Part shown: piece after piece, positions 20,311-24,238 of the stretch
Layout: every line of letters begins with the position of its first letter
How positions within the stretch are numbered: the stretch's first letter is position 1
DNA from: Euprymna scolopes
Lineage: Eukaryota; Mollusca; Cephalopoda; Sepiida; Sepiolidae
Length of the DNA stretch: 24,238 nt
NCBI GenBank assembly: GCA_024364805.1
Contig: CM044498.1
Coordinates: forward strand, 75,595,385-75,619,622
Direction of reading: 5' to 3'
Position numbers and translations under genes: made by a program
Notes under the pieces: model-generated
Told to the model about the DNA's origin: nothing
Databases searched by the model: none
What the model saw: only the letters and a program-made list of their open reading frames with translations

Positions 20311-21354
20311 AACCCAATACTTCTGATTAATAAGGCCGGCATCTGTTTAGTTCATGGGCGTTCAAAATTTCAAAGTGATGTTGAAGCTTTTGAAGTGTCG
20401 AGAAGAAAGTAAATGATGGCTTAAATGCAGTGTCAAGTATTATGGTTTATCTGTGTTTCATAACCAACGAAAAAAAAAAATAATTTTTGAACGCGCTCCT
20501 ATCGTATTAAAGGACAGGCATTTGGATTCGAACAGTAATGTAAATGTTTTATTTCTCTAGATTTAGGTCTGTGTCGGGGAGGGAGGGGGTCTGTGTCACC
20601 CTGTGAAAAAAAGTAACTAATCCATGAGTTTCCTCGACGGGCGTCATTTACCGCCAAAATGACGGCTATTTTTAGCAAGCAACATATGCTTTCGCTTCCT
20701 CGCGAAGAAAAAACTATTTTCAAGAAGTCAGTGACAATAAGGGCGTTTAATTTTAAGTATTTAATTCGGTCAGTGAATTCTAATTCCAGATCCAAGCTTT
20801 TTTCTGTCTCTCTGGTGATTACTTACTTTTCTAGTTAAAATCAATTGAGTAATACACATTTTGTATTAATAAACTTTAAATATTTAAACATTAGCTAAAG
20901 AATCACAAGTTAACTAAAATGACTATCTTTGAGGTTATATTGGATTATTTTAGGTAATGTTTACGTATTAAAACGTATTTTTCAATAATAGGTTTTAACT
21001 CAAAAAGATTCCTTGCAGAATATTTAACAAAAATAGATGTTTAATGCTTACAGATTTTTTTCTCGCAATAAACTCAAGTCGCAATTTAGTGACTTGACTG
21101 GGTTCTGTTATAAATTTCTAAAAGGATATGGATTATAACAAGACACCCGAAGACATTGAGAGTTTTACTAGGACCAAACACTTATAGACCCCAAAAGTAC
21201 TGACGTAATTGCACAAAGTTAGACATGAAGCACCCTTGACATTTTTAGAGGGGGAGCGGTGAGAAAATTTTTGCGATAAATATTAAAATATCCCTGGATT
21301 GAAAAATATTACCTAGTTTGGCATGAAGTGTCGTTTGCATAAAAAAAAAAGTAG
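20311..21354. other. Unassigned AT-rich DNA
   Basis: No gene recognised on either strand. A minus frame of 98 codons (20795-20499) has no domain I can name. The last 200 bases could be an unrecognisable 5' part of the LINE that follows. Confidence 0.5.
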
Positions 21355-21533
21355 GTGAGTATATTTGCTGATAACACCACGCTTTATAAAAGACACGAGG
21401 CAAAACGAATATAGATATATCAAAAAAAAAAAAAAAAAAAAAAAAAATAGAAAACCTAGAAAATGACTTTCAGTCTGTAGTGGAATGATGCCATAAATGG
21501 TTGATAGCATTTAATGCTAGAAACAACTGCAAG
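21355..21533 (+). mobile_element. Jockey/CR1-like LINE (copy 5, 5' part): RT active-site region
   Basis: IFADNTTLYKRHEAKRI at 21361-21411 is the RT palm motif C (normally FADD) with Asn replacing the second catalytic Asp. An A run of 26 (21422-21447) follows, then IENLENDFQSVVE, a stop, and CHKWLIAFNARNNCKL, the usual downstream helix of this family (compare VVEWG.KWL..FNA). This is the only piece in the window that reaches the catalytic centre. The stop, the D-to-N change and the A run show that it is dead. It continues at 21955 after an inserted LINE fragment. Confidence 0.8.
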
Positions 21534-21539
21534 CTTTGA

Positions 21540-21950
21540 TATTCTTAATAACAATATATGGAGCAGAATGTTGGGTCCTGAAAGTGAACAAGAGGAAATT
21601 GCTACTTTTGAATTGTGGTGTAAGCGTAGATTTCTGCGTTGGCTTGACACATTAAAACGAATCGGTTCTTGAGAAGATTGGACCATGCCGAAAACTGCTG
21701 GACAATCAATGACAGAAAATTGCGATTGTTGGGATATGTGGTCAGACCAGGCAGCCTACCAACAAATCTGCTCTTTGGTACAGATCCTGACAAAAGAGGA
21801 TGTGGAAGACCAAAAACAATGTCGGACAACGTGAAGGACATCACGGACATTAGCATGGCTGAGTTGCTCAGAATGGTGCAGAACCGGAGTCAATGGCGAC
21901 CATTCGTGAAGAGCTCCACGGCTGGTCAGTAATGACCATTTCATCAAACA
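21540..21950 (+). mobile_element. RTE-like LINE fragment inserted in copy 5
   Basis: The reading TIYGAECWVLKVNKRKLLLL from 21551 corresponds to the LYG.E.W.L...D..RL segment after the RT domain of RTE-type LINEs. The frame shifts near 21605 (FELWCKRRFLRWL) and again before 21669-21932. That last frame reads INDRKLRLLGYVVRPGSLPT, RGCGRPKT and MAELLRMVQNRSQWRPFV, equivalent to the family's RRKLR.FGHV.R, RGRP and LA...R..WR endings. Fragment ends are approximate. No poly(A) tail or clear duplication separates it from the host LINE. Confidence 0.78.
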
Positions 21951-21954
21951 GAGG

Positions 21955-22290
21955 GGAACTAAGACTAACTTGCTGTTTGTTCAACAACTTCAAAAAACGT
22001 TCTCAGCCAACGATTGCCATGACAAAACAACCTAAAAGTTCATCTTTCAAACACATCAACTTAACATTCACAAGAAGCAACATGAATTGGAGCAAAAACG
22101 TAAAGGCCAGTGCCAAGGCTGTTACAAAGGTGGGATCCCTTTACCATGCTAGAAAATTACTCGCACCAAAGAGCATCCTATATATTTACACAGCCATAAT
22201 TCGCCCATGCAAGACACGATCGCAAATAGTAATTCCTTACGTTCCAAGTAGCAATATGCTTTGTTTTGGGGTAAAAGAGTAAAAAACAGG
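21955..22290 (+). mobile_element. Jockey/CR1-like LINE (copy 5, 3' part)
   Basis: The frame at 21893-22282 resumes the same family: LFNNFKKRSQPTIAM, FKHINLTFTRSNMNW, KVGSLYHARKLLAPKSILYI and TAIIRPC. It then jumps, by an internal deletion of roughly 450 bp relative to copy 4, straight to the 3' UTR end (CCAAGTAGCAATATGCTTTG, GGGGTAAAAGAGTAAAAAAC). Together with 21355-21533 it forms one interrupted copy. Confidence 0.82.
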
Positions 22291-22379
22291 CGCTAATATT
22301 TCTTTGTGTGCAAGACAGTAGCAGCAGCAGATTCCGTCTATAGTCGTACTGTGCGTGCGTGCGTGCACGATTAGAGTGC

Positions 22380-22690
22380 TAGAGTTTTTGGGGCGCCATC
22401 TTTGTAATCTATATATCTACAAAAGTGTGTGTGAGAACAATTCTCAATTTATATACTCAACGAATTTTTTTTTATCTACAAACTTGAAATTTGGTATGTA
22501 GGGTATTCAGACGTGTGGAAAACTTTTAATCGGTTTTCATCCGGAAAAGGGGCTGCTAAGGAGGGGGGGGGTCAAAATTGGAGGTCATCAGATTTTATCT
22601 GTTTGTCAACTGTTTCACGAATGCGCATGCGTGAATCGTTCAAATGGGATATTACTTATGTTAAGAATAAATAGATAAACATTTTGATTC
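22380..22690 (+). repeat. Dispersed non-coding repeat (unclassified)
   Basis: ATCTATATATCTACAAAAGT plus GTGTGTG, then ACAAACTTGAAATTTGGTAT GTAGG, AATCGGTTTTCATCC and a palindromic TGCGCATGCG (22622-22631) make up a pattern that I associate with abundant repeats in invertebrate genomes. I cannot assign the family. A G tract lies at 22562-22570. Confidence 0.4.
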
Positions 22691-22694
22691 CATG

Positions 22695-22765
22695 TCAAGC
22701 TGGTCTAAAGGTTATCGCGCTTGATTCGCTGGCTTTAGGTTTTGGTTTCAGTCTCAGTACTTTTT
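22695..22765 (+). mobile_element. Weak tRNA-like SINE module
   Basis: A perfect A-box consensus TGGTCTAAAGG (22701-22711) and a GCG-CTTGATT-CGC anticodon-like stem-loop are followed by a decayed B box, GGTTTTGGTTTCAG. It directly follows the unclassified repeat and may be part of it. Not a functional tRNA. Confidence 0.45.
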
Positions 22766-22860
22766 TTTATTACAAAACGTGAACTGTTTAGAAAAAACAT
22801 AATACTCGCATGCACATGTCTCGGTTTACTTCCGTTTTTTTCTGTTTGTTTGCTTGTTTT

Positions 22861-23094
22861 GTGGGGGGGGTTCTCTTTCTTTCTTTCTTTTTCTTTTTTC
22901 TTTCTTTTTTTCTTTCTTTTTTTTCTTTCTTTTTTTTCTTTTTTCTTTTTTTCTTTTTCTTTCTTTTTTTCTTTTCTTTTTTCTTTCTTTTCTTTTTTCT
23001 TTCTTTTTCTTTTTTTTTTCTTTTTTCTTTTTTTTCTTTTTTTTCTTTCTTTTTTTTCTTTTTTTTCTTTTTTTTCTTTCTTTTTTTTTTTTTT
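22861..23094 (+). repeat. Polypurine/polypyrimidine tract, (CTTT)n-type, led by a G run
   Basis: GTGGGGGGGG is followed by about 224 bp containing only C and T on the plus strand, in irregular CTTT, CTTTT and longer T units. Phe/Leu/Ser-rich open frames across it in all three frames are artefacts. Confidence 0.97.
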
Positions 23095-24165
23095 AAAGGA
23101 GTTTAACGTTACGTTTAATACCTACGGTATTTCTGTTTATAATAAATATGAAATCTGCATTACTTAAAAATATTTATGCATATTTTATGACCGGACAATG
23201 TATTTTTATTTAGTTGCTGTATAAATTATAATCACTACACACGTTTTCGGCATCTGCTTTTTAATTGATTTAATTTTCGATTTCATTTCACGTCCTAATA
23301 TTCAACAGTCAATGAATAAACAAACCATCGTAGATATTCATGGAATCAGGGTTTCTAACTTTACTACGACTAATAATTGTTATAAATACTTACGAGCGCC
23401 AAACCTATTGGGTACACTTTCATCTAATTTGACATAAAGAACGCTTAGAATGGCGGATATAATACTAAGTTAAAAATACTACTTACGTTGTTAAAGTATA
23501 ACAGCCCCCCCCCACACACACACACTGCATCTAAAAGTTAATCTAAAGTCCTCGTTTGTGCGGCTGTTAACTTGTTTGTCTTGACTTAAAATCATTGATA
23601 GTTATTGACGTTCGTCATGTTAATGTTTTTGAAAGTCTCTATTTACTTGCCTCCCCACAAGAGCAGAGGTAGACACAAGGTCGTTGCCCATGCGAGGAAA
23701 CTCCATCTAAAAAGATGTGCACTGGATTGGAAGAAAAGTTTTTAAAACATGCCTTCTTCTAGAAGGATTTCTTCCTGATTGAGAACAGAAGAGATAGTCC
23801 ACTTTAATTGTAACTCGAATACTGGGTTTTCCAGAAGTTTTGGCCAAAAACGAAGGTGGACTAAAGAAATACAAATATTAAATGTGGCTACGACTTCATT
23901 TGTTTGTTTTTCGTTTAGAAATTTTAACGATCAAAAAATTGGGTGTAAAATGTCCATCGGCGCACCTAGTCAGGTGCGAGGCAATTAATTTCAAACAAAT
24001 CAGATGAAATATCGCGTATGTGTATGACAAACAAACAATTATTTTCAGTTAAGTGCAGCTGTTTATTATTATATCCACGAACGACTTGAAATAAGGAAGG
24101 CAATAAATATTTATATAGGATGAGTCATTTAACTTTTAGTTTTTTATTTCTCTATATCCATCTTC
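23095..24165. other. Unassigned AT-rich DNA
   Basis: No gene recognised. A C run followed by (CA)n lies at 23506-23525. A 69-codon frame at 23779-23988 has no known motif. Confidence 0.5.
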
Positions 24166-24238
24166 CTATATGTCTCTCTCTCTCCCTTCTCTCTCTCGCT
24201 CTATCTCCCTCTCCCCCTCTCTCTCTCTATCTCCCTCT
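24166..24238 (+). repeat. (TC)n-rich microsatellite at window end
   Basis: Imperfect CT dinucleotide and CTCCC units continue past the end of the window. Confidence 0.9.

Noticed and set aside
22742-23167. Open frames of 80-141 codons rich in Phe, Leu and Ser
   Set aside because: They are translations of a C/T-only tract, open in all three frames because stop codons cannot occur in it.

Overview
This window looks like AT-rich, repeat-dense intergenic or intronic DNA from an animal, most plausibly a marine invertebrate and perhaps a mollusc. The reasons are many short truncated LINEs, SINE-like Pol III-derived sequences, fold-back and TIR elements, long (TA)n, (TC)n and (TTTTG)n microsatellites, and no compact genes. 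The organism assignment is inference. No convincing host protein gene, rRNA gene, functional tRNA or CRISPR array is present. The open reading frames of 60-140 codons are either LINE remnants, translations of microsatellites, or chance frames.

Layout. Positions 1-1308 hold two truncated minus-strand copies of one Jockey/CR1-like LINE, head to tail. A third, plus-strand fragment lies at about 1860-2240 and abuts a 600-bp fold-back element (2243-2845). Positions 2846-8006 are AT-rich DNA with one 5S rRNA-derived fragment (about 5326-5430), pyrimidine-rich stretches and a heptamer minisatellite. A fourth copy of the LINE is at 8007-8785. A second 5S-derived segment is at about 9700-9808. An assembly gap of 535 N begins at 10703, directly after a C tract. 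From 11238 to 13344 there are GT-rich and (TA)n microsatellites and a full-length 5S-like sequence heading a SINE-like unit on the minus strand (12961-13243).

Positions 13345-17530 are rich in small structured elements: a 602-bp fold-back (15067-15668) with one internal segment flipped in one arm, a TIR element (15858-16162) that encloses a tRNA-Val-like sequence, a second tRNA-like SINE with a (TA)n tail (16285-16465), and a short TIR element (17309-17527). Positions 17528-21354 are mostly unassigned, apart from a CRE plus three E-boxes near 18700 and a broken TTGAAAA-type repeat. At 21355-22290 a fifth copy of the LINE is interrupted by a fragment of a different, RTE-like LINE. The rest holds a dispersed repeat with a weak tRNA-like module, a 224-bp polypyrimidine tract and simple repeats.

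Nothing here works as a gene cluster. The value of the window is as a record of retrotransposon and small-element activity, with three 5S-derived copies, two to three tRNA-derived copies and two fold-backs within 24 kb.
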